Shown: positions 15,911 through 28,292, counted from the stretch's first letter. The stretch is 64,000 nt of DNA from Scylla paramamosain (GCF_035594125.1 NC_087172.1:21435930-21499929), one strand, 5' to 3'. Notes: generated from the sequence alone by a model not told the origin. Numbers and translations: made by a program.

Positions 15911-18900
15911 TCGAATTTTTTTTTCCTCGCTAAAGTTGCAGTTTCTCCTAATAGTTTGCTATTCATGCGTTTTAGCTTTCTGGTAACTAAGAATCTCAAA
16001 AAGCACTCATAATAACATATTTCTCTTCATGAATTTTCGTTTCCCCATATAAGGTACTCTACATGCATTTTCGTAACATGACACCCAACAATATGAAAAT
16101 ATTGAAAAAACGCGTTTATGTTATTACTATTCTTTTTCTTTATATATAATGCTAGTCATGCCTTTTAGCGTTTGGGTACTTAAAGTCAAAAACACATAAT
16201 ACGCGTTTTTCGTAATGACTTTTCGTTTCCCCGTTTAGGGTGCTTTACATGCATTTCGGCGTTATGGCACCTTCCAATGTGAAAAACACGTTTTCGGTAA
16301 TGTTGCTCTGTGTCTAGAAATAGAGTGTTGTTTATGCGTTTCAGCGTTTTGGTATCTCAGAAGCTAAAAAAAATAAACATTCATAATACACGTTCCTCGT
16401 AATGTCTTTTCATTTCCTCATATAAAGTACTTTACATGCATTTAGGCTTTTTTTTTTTTTTTATGAATCAAGTTCACAAGTGCTCAAAATACTTGTTTAT
16501 GGTAATATTTTTGTTTCTCCATAAAGGTTGATTTTCATACGTTTTATTGGGCATATAATGTACTTTACATGCATTTTGGCGTTTTTTTTTTTCTATGAAA
16601 CAAGCTCACAAGTACTCAAAATACTTGTTTTTGGTAATATTTTCGTTTCTCCATAAAGGGTGTTTTGCATGCGTTTTAGCGTTTTGGTTCGTAAGAAGCT
16701 CACAATAACTCAAGACACGTTTTTTGGTAAAGTTCTGTTTTGCCATATAGCGTGATTTTTTTCATGCTTTTCAGCGTTTGCGTGCCTAACACGCTATAAA
16801 CTCTTAAAGACACGTTTCTGGTAATGCCATTTCGTTTCTTCAAATTGGTGGCTTTGCATGCATTTTGGTGCTTGGTACATAACAACAGGAAAAATACTCA
16901 GAATACAGGTTATTTTTCTTCTTATAATGTGTTATTCATGCGTTTTAGTGTTTTGTTAGATAAGAAGCTTAAAAATAATACAACTTTCTCTTTAATATTT
17001 TTTTTTCTGTTTCCCCATATATAGTACTTTCCATGCATTTAGCATTTTTCTATGTAACAAGCTCAAAAAAAAAAAAAAATTCTGTTAAAGTTTTACAGCT
17101 TCTCTATAACGGGTATTTGGCCTGCGTTTTAGCGCTTAAAACTTTTAGTAGCTTTTAGTAGCTTAAAACTAAAATGAGACATTTTTTTTTCTTTTCATAT
17201 AAAGTACTTTCAATGCTTTCTAGCGTTTTGTTGCCTAAAACGTTCATAAACATTCAACAGACACGTTTCTTGAAATATCGTTTACTTTCCCGCGTATAGC
17301 GTGTTTTGCAAGCATTTTGGGTTTTTGGTACCTAACAATGTAAAATACACTCAAAATACACGTTTTTGTAATGTAGTTCTGCTTCTCAATATAGAGAGCA
17401 ATTCATGCGTTTTAGTGTTTTGTTACTTGAGAAGCTCAAATGCATTCATAATACACGCTTCTCGTAATGTCTTTTGACTCCCCATATAGGGTACTTTGCA
17501 TGCATTTTGTCGATTATGTACGTAACACGCTCAGCAACACTGAAAATATTAGTTTTTTTTTATCATTTTACACTGCGTTTCCATAAAGGATGCTTTGCAT
17601 GCGTTTAAGCGTTTTGGTACGTAAGTAGCTCAATGAAACTCAAAGACACGTTTTTTTCGTAATGTTGTTTTGTTTTTCCGTAGAGGGTGCTTTCCATGAT
17701 TTTTAGAGTTTTGTTGTCTAACATGCACAAAAATACTGTACAAATATGTTTCTTATAATGCCGTTTCGTTTTCCTATATAGGGGAATTTGTATGCATTTT
17801 GGTACTTTTATACCTAATAATGTAAAAAAAAATATATATGATAATGTTTGATTATCAAAAACATTTGATAATGTTTGGTTTTTCCATATATAGTGCTATT
17901 CAAGCGTTTAATCGTTCTCATACCTAAGAAGTTCAAAAAAACATTCCTAGCATATAGGGTATTTTTACATGCATTTTGCTGTTTTTGTATCTAACAAACA
18001 AAAAAACACTAATAATACACATTTTTGGTAATCTTATTCTGTTTCTCCATAATAGGAGTTTTCCATGAGTTTTAGTGTTTTCATACGTAAGAAAAAGCGC
18101 AGAAGACACGATTTTTTTTCCAAAAATAGAGTGCTATCCATGCATTTTAGCATTTTGGAGACTGGAACACTCAAAAATACTTGAAAGACATGTTTCTGGT
18201 AATATCGTTTCGTTTCCTCATATAAAGTTCTTTGCAACAATTTTGGTCTTTTGGTACCTATGAAAAACACATATAATTTACGTTTTTGGTAACACTGTTG
18301 TTTCTCCATATACAGTGCTAATTTCGAGGATCCTAACAATGTAAAAAAAAAAAAAAAAATCAAAATACGCATTTTTGGTAAAGTTATTGTTTCTCCATAA
18401 AATGGTGCATGCATTTTGCATTCATTTTAGCACCTAAACACTGAAAATAAACGTTTCTGGTAACGGTTTGTTTTCCAATATCAGGTGCTTTCCATGTATA
18501 TTAGGGTTTTGGAGCCTAAAACGCTCAAAAACACCAAAAAGAGACGTTTCTGCTGATGTATTTTTCGATTCCTCATATAGAGTCCCTTGCATGCATTTTG
18601 GTGTACCTTACAATTTCGTTCTATTTCTCCATAGACCGTGTTATTCACACGTTTTAGGTTTTGATACCTAATAAGCTGGAAAACACTCATTATACACGTT
18701 TCTCATAATGTCCTTTCCTTTCCCTAAAAGCAGACGTTCGCATGTATTTTGGAGTTTTGGTGCATAAGAAGCTCAAAAACACTCTTAAGACACGTTATTG
18801 GTAATGTTGTTTTGTATTCCAATAAACTGTTTCCCATGCTTGTCAGCGTTTTGGTTCCTAAAACGGGAAAAACACTGAAAAGGAACGTATCTGGAAATGT

Positions 18901-19109
18901 CGTTTTGTTTCCCCATATAAAGTTCTGTATCTCCATATAAAGTGCTATTCATGCGTTTTAGGGTTTTGGTACATAAGAATCTCAAAAAAAAAAAAACACT
19001 GATAATAAACGTCTCTGATGATATTGTTTTATTTAATTATATAGGGTACTTTGCATGTTTTTTCACCGTTTCTGTACCTAACAAGCACAAAAATAGTCGA
19101 TAAAAATTT

Positions 19110-20230
19110 TGGTAATGTTTTTCCATAAAGGTTGTTTTACACGTGTTTTAACATTTTGATACGTAAGAAGCTCCTAACACACAAAAGACACTTTTTTTTA
19201 TAATATTGTTTTGTATTCCAATAATGGATGCTTTCTATGCATTATAGTGTTTTTTTTTTTTTTTTGCCTAAACCGCTTAAAAACACTAAAAACGTCTCTG
19301 TTAATGTCGTTTCGTTTCCTCATATGCGGTGATCTGCATGCAATTTGGCGTGTTGGTAGCTAACATTATGAAAAAAACACTCAAAATACACGTTTTGTTC
19401 TGCTCCTCCAACTTGCTATTCATGCGTTTTTGCCTTTTGGTATCTAAGAATCTGAAAAAAAAAAAAAAAACGTTCTTGATGATATCGTTTATTTCATCAA
19501 ATAGGGTAATATGCATATATTTTGAAGTTTCGGTACCTAATCAGCTAAAAATACTCAAAACACATTTTTCCTGACATTATTGTTTCCCCATAAAGGGTGT
19601 TTTGCATGCGTTTTAGCCTTTTGGTATGTAAGAAGCTCAAAAAAACACACACACAAAAAAAAATGGTATGATAATGTTTTTCCATAAAGGTTGTTTTACA
19701 CGTGTTTTAACATTTTGATACGTAAGAAGCTCTTAACACACAAAAGACACTTTTTTTGATAATATTGTTTTGTATTCCAATAATGGATGCTTTCTATGCA
19801 TTATAGTGTTTTTTTTTTTTTTTTTTTTTTGCCTAAAGCGCTTAAAAACACTAAAAACGTCTCTGTTAATGTCGTTTCGTTTCCTCATATGCGGTGATCT
19901 GCATGCAATTTGGCGTGTTGGTAGCTAACGTTATGAAAAAAACACTCAAAATACACGTTTTGTTCTGTTCCTCCAGATTGCTATTCATGCGTTTTTGCCT
20001 TTTGGTATCTAAGAATCTGAAAAAAAAAAAAAAAAACGTTCTTGATAATATCGTTTATTTCATCATATAGGGTAATATGCATATATTTTGAAGTTTCGGT
20101 ACCTAATAAGCTAAAAATACTCAAAACACATTTTTTGCTGACATTATTGTTTCTCCATAAAGGGTGTTTTGCATGCGTTTTAGCCTTTTGGTATGTAAGA
20201 AGCTCAAAAAAAAAACACACACAAAAAAAA
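19110..20230 (-). repeat. 559 bp tandem duplication of one to two higher-order satellite units
   Basis: Copy 1 (about 19,110-19,660) and copy 2 (about 19,670-20,230) share private features: a long T-run before gcctaaa, gtgatctgcatgcaattt, and an AC-rich end. The motif acgtgttttaacattttg starts at 19,141 and again at 19,700, giving a period of 559. The copies differ only at scattered bases and homopolymer lengths, far less than neighbouring units do. Confidence 0.93.
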
Positions 20231-21090
20231 AGACACGCTTTTGGTCATGTTCTTTTATATTGCAATAAAGGGTGCTTTCTATGCTTTTAACGTTTTCGAA
20301 CCTAACACGCTTAAAAACACACAAAAGACACGTCTCTGGTAATGTAATTTCGTTTCCTTATACAGAGTGCTTTGTATGCTTTTTGGCGTTTTACCGCCTA
20401 ACAATGTTAAAGAAAAAAAATAAATAAATAAAGTCTTTGGTGATGTTCAGTTTCTTAATATTAAATTCTCTGTTGTCTATGTTCGTTATATTTTGGTACC
20501 TAAGTAGCTCAAAATCACTCATAGTGTACGTTTCTCGTAATATCCTTTCGTTTCCCAATATAGGATAATTTGCAAGAATTTTGGTAATGTTGATTTGGTA
20601 TTGGTTTTGGTTCTATTTTTCCCAATTATGTGCTATACACGCGTTTTAACGTATTGTTACTAAGAAGATAAGAAACAGTTTTAATACACATTTTTTTTTT
20701 TTATAATATCGGCGTTTCTTATATAGGGTTCCTTGCATGCATTTTGGTGCATTTTTTTTTATATAACAGGTTAAAAAACATTGAAAAAAGCACGTTTCTG
20801 GTAATGTCGCTTAGTTTCCCTACATTGAGTGCTTCGCATGAGTTTCCGCGTTGTGATACCTAATAATTTGAAAAACACAAAATATTTTCTTTTTTATTTA
20901 TTTATTTTATTTTTTTCAAATATAGTACTATTTCGTTTTGGTACGTAAGAAGCTCAGAAACACTCATTATACACGCTTCTTATAATGTCTTTTCATTTCC
21001 CAAATAGAGTGGTTTGCATGCATTTTGGCGTTTTGGTACCTAACAATATGAAAAGCACTAAGAAATACAAGGTTTTCGTAGTGTTGTTCT

Positions 21091-21135
21091 GTTTCTCCAT
21101 GTTGAATGCTATTCACGCATTCAACATGGAGAAAC
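21091..21135. repeat. Perfect 19 bp hairpin
   Basis: The arms are gtttctccatgttgaatgc (21,091-21,109) and its exact reverse complement (21,117-21,135), separated by a 7 nt loop. The right arm is forward-oriented satellite inside a reversed block, so it is a short foldback of the left arm. Confidence 0.95.
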
Positions 21136-22215
21136 GCATGAATATACACGTTTTTTTTTTTTTTGTTAAGTTACTCTGTTTCTTCATAATGGGTGTTTTG
21201 CATGAGTGTTATCGTTTTTGTACATAATAAGCTCAAAAACACTCAAATGAAACGTTTTTGGTAATGTTTTGTATTCAAATAAAGAGTGCTTTCATCATAT
21301 TAGCGTTCGAATGCCTAAAACGCGGTAAAACTGAAAAAAGCACGTTTCAGGTAAACTTGAGTCCATTGTCTATAAAAAGATATTTGCAGCATTATGGCGT
21401 TTTGGTACCTAACAATGTAAAAAAAAAAACATTCAAAACGTTTTTTTTTTATTGTAGTTTAGTTTTTACATATAGAGTACTATTCACGAGTTTTTGCGTT
21501 TACTTACCTAATGTTAATAACTCATAAAACATGTTTTTGATAATCACATTTTTTTTTTACCATATAAAGTACTTTGAATGTAGTTTGCCGTTATTGTGCC
21601 TAATAAGCTTAAAAACCACTCAAAATACACATTTTTGGAAATCTTACGCTTTTTTTTTTCCATAAAGGGTTTTTTGTATGCAGTTTAATGTTTTGAATGT
21701 AAGAAGCTCAAAAACATAAAAAAAAACACGTTTCTGATAATGTTTTATTTCCCTATATAGAGTTTTTTTCATGGATTTTGGCAATTTGGTACCTAAAAAT
21801 GTGAAAAGTAATCAAAGTATAGGTTTTTGGTGATGTTAAGTTTCTTCTTATAGAGCGTTGTTCACGCGTTTTTGCGATTTGGTAACTAAGAAGCAAAAAA
21901 AAAAAAATACTATAAACATTTCTCATAATGTCTTTTCGTTTCCTTATTTTGAATGATTTGCATGCATTGTGGACTTTTGGTACCTAACGAGCTCAAACTC
22001 ACTCACAATACACGTTTTTGGTAGCTATGTTCTCTTTCTTGAAATCACGTGTTATGGATACGTCTTGGAGTTTTGGTACCTAAAAAGGTGATAAAAACTC
22101 AAAAGATACGTTTTTTTTTTTTTTTTGTAAGAAGGATACTGGCCAAGAGCAACAAATATCTAATAAAAAAAAAGCCCACTGAAATGCCAGTCCCATAAAA
22201 GGGTCAAAGCAGTGG

Positions 22216-23256
22216 TCAAAAATTGGTGCATAAGTGTCTTGAAACCTCCCTCTTGAAGGAATTCAAGTCATAGGAAGGTGGAAATACAGAAGCAGGCAGG
22301 GAGTTCCAGAGTTTACCAGAGAAAGGGATGAATGATTGAGAATACTGGTTAACTCTTGCGTTAGAGAGGTGGACAGAATAGGGGTGAGAGAAAGAAGAAA
22401 GTCTTGTGCAGCGAGGCCGTGGAAGGAGGGGAGGCATGCAGTTAGCAAGATCAGAAGAGCAGTTGGCATGAAAATAGCGGTAGAAGACAACTAGATATGC
22501 AACATTGCGGCGGTGAGAGAGGGGCTGAAGACAGTCAGTTAGAGGAGAGGAGTTGATGAGACGAAAAGCTTTTGATTCCACCCTGTCTAGAAGAGCAGTA
22601 TGAGTGGAACCCCCCCAGACATGTGAAGCATACTCCATACATGGACGGATAAGGCCCTTGTACAGAGTTAGCAGCTGGGGGGGTGAGAAAAACTGGCGGA
22701 GACGTCTCAGAACACCCAACTTCATAGAAGCTGATTTAGCTAGAGATGAGATGTGAAGTTTCCAGTTCAGATTATAAGTAAAGGACAGACCGAGGATGTT
22801 CAGTGTAGAAGAGGGGGACAGTTGAGTGTCATTGAAGAAGAGGGGATAGTTGTCTGGAAGGTTGTGTCGAGTTGATAGATGGAGGAATTGAGTTTTTGAG
22901 GCATTGAACAATACCAAGTTTGTTCTGCCCCAATCAGAAATTTTAGAAAGATCAGAAGTCAGGCGTTCTGTGGCTTCCCTGCGTGATATGTTTACCACCT
23001 GAAGGGTTGGACGTCTATGAAAAGATGTGGAAAAGTGCAGGGTGGTATCATCAGCATAGGAGTGGATAGGACAAGAAGTTTGGTTTAGAAGATCATTAAT
23101 GAATAATAAGAAGAGAGTGGGTGACAGGACAGAACCCTGAGGAACATCACTGTTAATAGATTTAGGAGAAGAACAGTGACCGTCTACCACAGCTGCAATA
23201 GAATGTTCAGAAAGGAAACTTGAAATGAAGTTACAGAGAGAAGGATAGAAACCTTA
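22216..23256 (-). pseudogene. Reverse transcriptase C-terminal half of retrotransposon copy 1
   Basis: After the TAA at 23,254-23,256 the frame stays open for over 320 codons. It contains PQGSVLSPTLFLLFINDL (RT motif 4) and the catalytic HSYADDTTLHF motif, with YADD at 23,047-23,058. It continues through a thumb block ([20 protein letters not shown]) and a C-terminal block (IRPCMEYASHVWGG) to a natural stop near 22,216. The usual Gly before VPQG is Asp here (SDVPQG), while the other copies in the window keep Gly. This is the only copy in which the ISSLAK region is not frameshifted. Confidence 0.9.
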
Positions 23257-24281
23257 GGAGGGTAGTTTGGAGATCAAAGCTTTGTTCCAGACTCTATCAA
23301 AGGCTTTTGATATGTCCAAGGCAACAGCAAAAGTTTCACCAAAGTCTCTAAAAGAGGATGACCAAGACTCAGTAAGGAAAGCCAGAAGATCACCAGTAGA
23401 GCGGCCTTGACGGAACCCATACTGGCGATCAGATAGAAGGTTGTGAAGTGATAGATGTTTAAGAATCTTCCTGTTGAGGATAGATGTTTAAGAATCTTCC
23501 TGTTGAGGATAGATTCAAAAACTTTAGATAAGCAGGAAATTAAAGCAATAGGACGGTAGTTTGAGGGATTAGAGTGGTCACCCTTTTTAGGAACAGGTTG
23601 AATGTAGGCAAACTTCCAGCAAGAAGGAAAGGTACATGTTGACAGACAAAGCTGATAGAGTTTGACTAGGCAAGGTGCAAGCACGGAGGCACAGTTTCGG
23701 AGAACAATAGGAGGAACCCCATCAGGTCCATAAGCCTTCCGAGGGTTTAGGCCAGCAAGGGCATGGAAAACATCATTGCGAAGAATTTTAATACATGGCA
23801 TGAAGTAGTCAGACGGTGGAAGAGAGGGAGGAACAAGCCCAGAATCGTCCAAGGTAGAGTTTTTACCAAAGGTTTGAGCAAAGAGTTCAGCTTTAGAAAT
23901 AGATGTGATAGCAGTGGTGCCATCTGGTTGAAGTAGAGGAGGGAAAGAAGAAGAATCAAAGTTATTGGAGATATTTTTGGCTAGATGCCAGAAATCACGA
24001 GGGGAGTTAGATCTTGAAAGGTTTTGACATTTTCTGTTAATGAAGGAGTTTTTGGCTAGTTGGAGAACAGACTTGGCTTGGTTCCGGGCAGAAATATAAA
24101 GTGCATGAGATTCTGGTGATGGAAGGCTTAAGTACCTTTTGTGGGCCACCTCTCTATCATGTATAGCACGAGAACAAGCTGTGTTAAACCAAGGTTTAGA
24201 AAGTTTAGGACGAGAAAAAGAGTGACGAATGTACGCCTCCATGCCAGACACTATCACCTCTGTTATGCGCTCAGCACACAA
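23257..24281 (-). pseudogene. Reverse transcriptase N-terminal half of retrotransposon copy 1
   Basis: This is the linker and the fingers/palm start of a non-LTR reverse transcriptase. The PRKAYGPDGVPP block, the PVPKKGD.SNPSNYRPI block and the CLSKVFESILNRKI block (RT motifs 0 to 2a) are in frame from 24,281. After NRKILKHL a 29 bp tandem duplication (23,451-23,479 and 23,480-23,508) shifts the frame. The following YGFRQGRSTGD block is therefore only readable in the next frame, until the TAA at 23,254. The Met at 24,281 is simply the first in-frame Met after the upstream nonsense codon and is not a true start. Confidence 0.88.
23451..23508. repeat. 29 bp tandem duplication that frameshifts the reverse transcriptase
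   Basis: Two identical direct 29 bp copies lie side by side. 29 is not a multiple of three, so the RT frame is broken here. Confidence 0.95.
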
Positions 24282-24353
24282 AGACGGGTCTCTGACACGG
24301 AAGCAGTAGTCATTCCAAGGAAAATCAGCAAAATACCTCCTCAGGTCCCCTCA

Positions 24354-25195
24354 ACTAGCAGAGGCAAAACGCCAGAGGCACCTTCGCTTAGGGGGATCCT
24401 GAGGAGGGATTGGAGTGATAGGACAAGATAAAGATATGAGATTGTGATCGGAGGAGCCCAACGGAGAAGAAAGGGTGACAGCATAAGCAGAAGGATTAGA
24501 AGGTCAAGAATGTTGGGCGTATCTCCAAGACGGTCAGGAATACGAATAGGGTGTTGCACCAATTGCTCTAGGTCATGGAGGATAGCAAAGTTGTAGGCTA
24601 GTTCACCAGGATGGTCAGTGAAGGGAGAGGAAAGCCAAAGCTGGTGGTGAACATTGAAGTCTCCAAGAATGGAGATCTCTGCAAAAGGGAAGAGGGTCAG
24701 AATGTGCTCCACTTTGGAAGTTAAGTAGTCAAAGAATTTCTTATAGTCAGAGGAGTTAGGAGAGAGGTATACAGCACAGATAAATTTAGTATGAGAATGA
24801 CTCTGTAGTCGTAGCCAGATGGTGGAAAACTCGGAAGATTCATGGGCGTGGGCACGAGAGCAGGTTAAGTCATTGCGCACATAAACGCAGCATCCAGCTT
24901 TGGATCGAAAATGAGGATAGAGAAAGTAGGAGGGAACAGAAAAGGGGCTACTGTCAGTTGCCTCAGACACCTGAGTTTCAGTGAGGAAAAGAAGATGAGG
25001 TTTAGAAGAGGAGAGGTGGTGTTCTACAGATTGAAAATTAGATCTTAGACCGCGAATGTTACAGAAGTTAATGAAGAAAAAGTTGAGGGGGGTGTCAAGA
25101 CACTTAGGGTCATCGACGGAAAGGCAGTCCGACCTGGGGACATTTATGGTCCCCTCCCCAGATGGGGACTCCGAGGCTGGTGTAGGAGTCGCCAT
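24354..25195 (-). pseudogene. AP-type endonuclease domain of retrotransposon copy 1
   Basis: The frame opens with [15 protein letters not shown] at 25,195 and runs into an apurinic-endonuclease-like domain. The domain is recognisable from the [11 protein letters not shown] start, the TETQ motif (catalytic Glu), the VYLSPNSSD block and the [10 protein letters not shown] motif (Asp and Asn of the active site). In this family it nicks target DNA to prime reverse transcription. Near 24,507, just after the DTPNILDLL block, the reading frame shifts and the SDHN end of the domain is only readable in another frame. A TGA at 24,351-24,353 replaces what looks like a Trp codon (TGG) before the linker. 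The gene is therefore dead as a single polyprotein. Confidence 0.88.
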
Positions 25196-25437
25196 GATTT
25201 TAAAATTTTTGAGTGAAGGGTGTGTGTGTTATTAGGTGCTTGTAGTTTTGTGTGGAGGTGGAGAGTTGTCTTTAGAGGGCAGGCTGTGACTGCCCCCTTG
25301 TGTTGTGAGACACTAAGGGAAACGTTCAGTGAGGTCACAGCTGGGTTTAATGATAAGTTCACAGCACCCCCTGAATAGTGCTTTAGACCTCACTGGGAGT
25401 AATTATCGTTTCGGCAGGTGCCTACTGCCTACTGCTA

Positions 25438-25695
25438 ATGTTTTTCTCCATATGGAGTTCATTTTACGTGTTTCAGTGTTTTGGTACCTAAGAAGCTCAG
25501 AGACACTTATAATGCACTTTTCTTGTAATAACTGTTAATAAATGTTTATCGTAATTTCTTTTTGTTTCCCCATATAGCGTACTTTCCATAATTAAAGTTT
25601 TTTTTTATACGTAATAATCTCAAAAACACACAAAAACTTGTTTTTGGTAATGTTATTCTCTTTCTTCATAAATGGTGATCTGCATACGTTTTTGC
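25438..25695 (-). repeat. Satellite array, reversed block 2
   Basis: A short continuation of reversed satellite lies upstream of the 5' end of the retrotransposon. It ends at an orientation switch inside a D-class monomer at about 25,695. Confidence 0.88.
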
Positions 25696-26941
25696 AAAGA
25701 GCCAAATGAGAGGAAAGTACTCTATTTGCGAAACAAACTGTTTAAAATGAAATGTGTATTATAAGTGTTTCTGAGCTTGTTAGGTAAAAAAAAAAAAACA
25801 CTTAAACGCCTGAAAACACTCTAAATGGAGAAAAAACATTATAAAAAAAAACGTGTTTTTAGCGTTTACACCTTGTTAGGTAAAAAAAAAAAGAAAAGAC
25901 AAAATGCATGAAAAGCAGGTGATTTGAAAAAAAAAATAGAAAAACGTTAAGAAACACGTGTATTATGTGTGTGTTTGAGCTCGTTAGATACTGAAGTGAC
26001 AAAAAGCATGCAAACCATTCTCAATGGGAAACAAATGACTATGATAAACGTGTGTAATTTTTTTTTTTAACTTAGTTACCAAATCGCAAAAACGCGTGAA
26101 AAGCACTTTATTTGGAGAAAAGAATAACATTACCAAAAACTTGTATTTTGAGTGTTTTTCATATTGTTAGTTACAACTACTCCAAAAATACATACAAATC
26201 ACTCTGTATGGTGAAACGAAACGACATCAACAAGAACGTGTCTTTTCATTCTTTTTTTTTTAAGCGTTTTTGCCACCAAAACGAAAAAAAAATGCAAGGA
26301 AATCACGCTATAATGAAAAACAAAACAACATTACTAAAAAAAAGTGTCTTCTCACTGTTTTTAACCTTCTTACGTACTAAAATGCTGAAACGCATACTAA
26401 ACGTCCTTTATGGAGAAATAAAATAACATTACCAAAAATGCGCATTATCAGTGTTTTGGAGCTTCATATGTTCAAAAATACCAAAATGAATGCAAAATTT
26501 CCTATATGGGAAAAGATTATATTACAAGAAACGTGCATTGTAAGTGTGTCTTAGTTTCTTAAGTAACAAAGCGTTAAAACGTATGAATATCATTTTCTAT
26601 GGAGAAACAGAAAGGATTACCAAAAATATGTTTTGAGACTTTTTTGTTTTACATTATTAGGTACCAAAATGCCAAACTGCATGCAAAACATATTATATTG
26701 GGAAACTAAAAAAAAAAAAAAAATATATGATAAACGTGTAAAATGAGTGTTTTGACCTTTTTAGGTACTAAAACGCAAAAATGTGGGAACAGAAGTCTAT
26801 AATGAGAAAAAAAAAAAAAACATTACTAAAAACGAGTACTTTGGCTATATTTTACATTGTTATGTATCAAAACACGAAAATGATGCAAATCACCCAATAT
26901 CACCTATTTCCAGAAACGTGTTTTTAAGTCTTTTGAGCGTG
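25696..26941 (+). repeat. Satellite array, forward block 2
   Basis: Forward-oriented monomers start in mid-unit after the switch and end at gagcgtgataggc, where the truncated retrotransposon begins. Long A-runs are frequent before the ctatatgg and attacc boxes. Confidence 0.88.
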
Positions 26942-27787
26942 ATAGGCCCCCAAGACATGTGAAGCATACTCCATACATGGACGGATAAGGCCCTTGTACA
27001 GAGTTAGCAGCTGAGGGGTTGAGAAAAACTGGCGGAGACGTCTCAGAACACCTAACTTCATAGAATCTGTTTTTAGCTAGAGATGAGATGTGAAGTTTCC
27101 AGTTCAGATTATAAGTAAAGGGCAGACCGAGGATGTTCAGTGTAGAAGAGGGAGACAGTTGAGTGTCATTGAAGAAGAGGGGATAGTTGCCTGGAAGGTT
27201 GTGTCGAGTTGATATATGGAGGAATTGGGTTTTTGAGGCATTGAACAATACCAAGTTTGCTCTGCCCCAATCAGAAATTTTAGAAAGATCAGAAGTCAGG
27301 CGTTCTGTGGCTTCCCTGCGTGATATGTTTACCTCCTGAAGGGTTGGACGTCTATGAAAAGACGTGGAAAAGTGCAGGGTGATATCATCAGCGTAGGAGT
27401 GGATAGGACAAGAAGTTTGGTTTAGAAGATCATTAATGAATAATAAGAAGAGACTGGGTGACAGGACAGAACCCTGAGGAACACCACTGTTAATAGATTT
27501 AGGAGAAGAACAGTGACCGTCTACCACAGCTGCAATAGAATGTTCAGAAAGGAAAATTGATATGAAGTAACAGAGAGAAAGATAGAAACCGTAGGAGGGT
27601 AGTTTGGAAATCAAAGCTTTGTGCCAGACTCTATCAAAAGCTTTTGATATGTCCAAGGCAACAGCAAAAGTTTCACCAAAATCTCTAAAAGAGGATGACC
27701 AAGACTCAGTAAGGAAAGCCAGAAGATCACCAGTAGAGCGGCCTTGACGGAACCCATAATGGCGATCAGATAGAAGGTTGTGAAATA
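26942..27787 (-). mobile_element. Retrotransposon fragment, truncated at both ends (copy 2)
   Basis: This minus-strand piece of reverse transcriptase runs from YGFRQGRSTGD to the ASHVWGG region. YADD is at 27,384-27,395 and GVPQGS is intact. Its 5' truncation point (actatttcacaacc on the sense strand) is the same as in copies 3 to 5. Its 3' part is missing: at 26,942 it joins satellite within a run of C, at the outer edge of the large palindrome. It carries the +1 T-run frameshift after ISSLAK shared by copies 2 to 5. The upstream part of the open frame, with its Met at 27,827, is satellite-derived. Confidence 0.92.
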
Positions 27788-28292
27788 GTATATACACGTT
27801 TCTCATAATGTGTTCTTGTTTTTCCATATAGAATACTTTTCATGCATTCTGGTTTTACTAGGTAACAAGCTCAAAAAAAACCCTCAAAATTCATGTTTTC
27901 TGTAAAGTTATGCTGTTTGTCCATAAAGAGGGTTTTGCAGGTATTTTAAGGTTTTAGTACATAAGTAGGAAAAAACACTAAACACTTCTACATGGAGTGC
28001 TTTCCAAAACTTTTTAGCGTTTTAGTGCCTAACATACTCATAAACACTTAGAAGACACGTTTCTAGAAATTTCGCTTACTTTCCTGCCTTGCATGCAGTT
28101 TGGCTTTTTGATATTTAATAATGTGAAATACACTTAAAATACACACCCTTGGAAATGTTCTTATATAGAGTCTTGTTTATGAGTTTTATCGTTTTTATAA
28201 TTAAGAAGCTGATAATGCACGTTTCTCATAACGTTTTCTCGTTATTATATAGAGTATTCTGCATGCATTTTGGTGTTTTTGAACTTGCAAAA
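27788..28292 (-). repeat. Satellite array, reversed block 3
   Basis: Reversed satellite flanks the 5' side of copy 2. It is nearly the same sequence as 41,271-41,810 (direct) and 34,086-34,584 and 47,626-48,121 (inverted). It ends at a quasi-palindromic hinge, gaacttgcaaaaacttgcaa. Confidence 0.9.

Larger units (their letters stand above)
22111..25437 (-). mobile_element. Jockey-like non-LTR retrotransposon, nearly full length, defective (copy 1)
   Basis: The element is about 3.3 kb on the minus strand. It has a 5' leader of about 240 bp (25,437 to 25,196), an endonuclease frame starting with Met at 25,195, a reverse transcriptase region, a C-terminal region ending at 22,216, a short 3' UTR and a 16 nt poly-A tail (poly-T on +, 22,111-22,126). 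Insertion was into reversed satellite: on the sense strand the flanks are aacatta before the element and cgtatctttt after the tail, so it sits at the attacc/aaaacgt box. No separate gag-like ORF1 is visible. Lesions are a small deletion near 24,507, TGA at 24,351-24,353, a 29 bp duplication at 23,451-23,508 and TAA at 23,254-23,256. Assignment to the jockey superfamily is by recognised sequence style, not by search. Confidence 0.93.
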
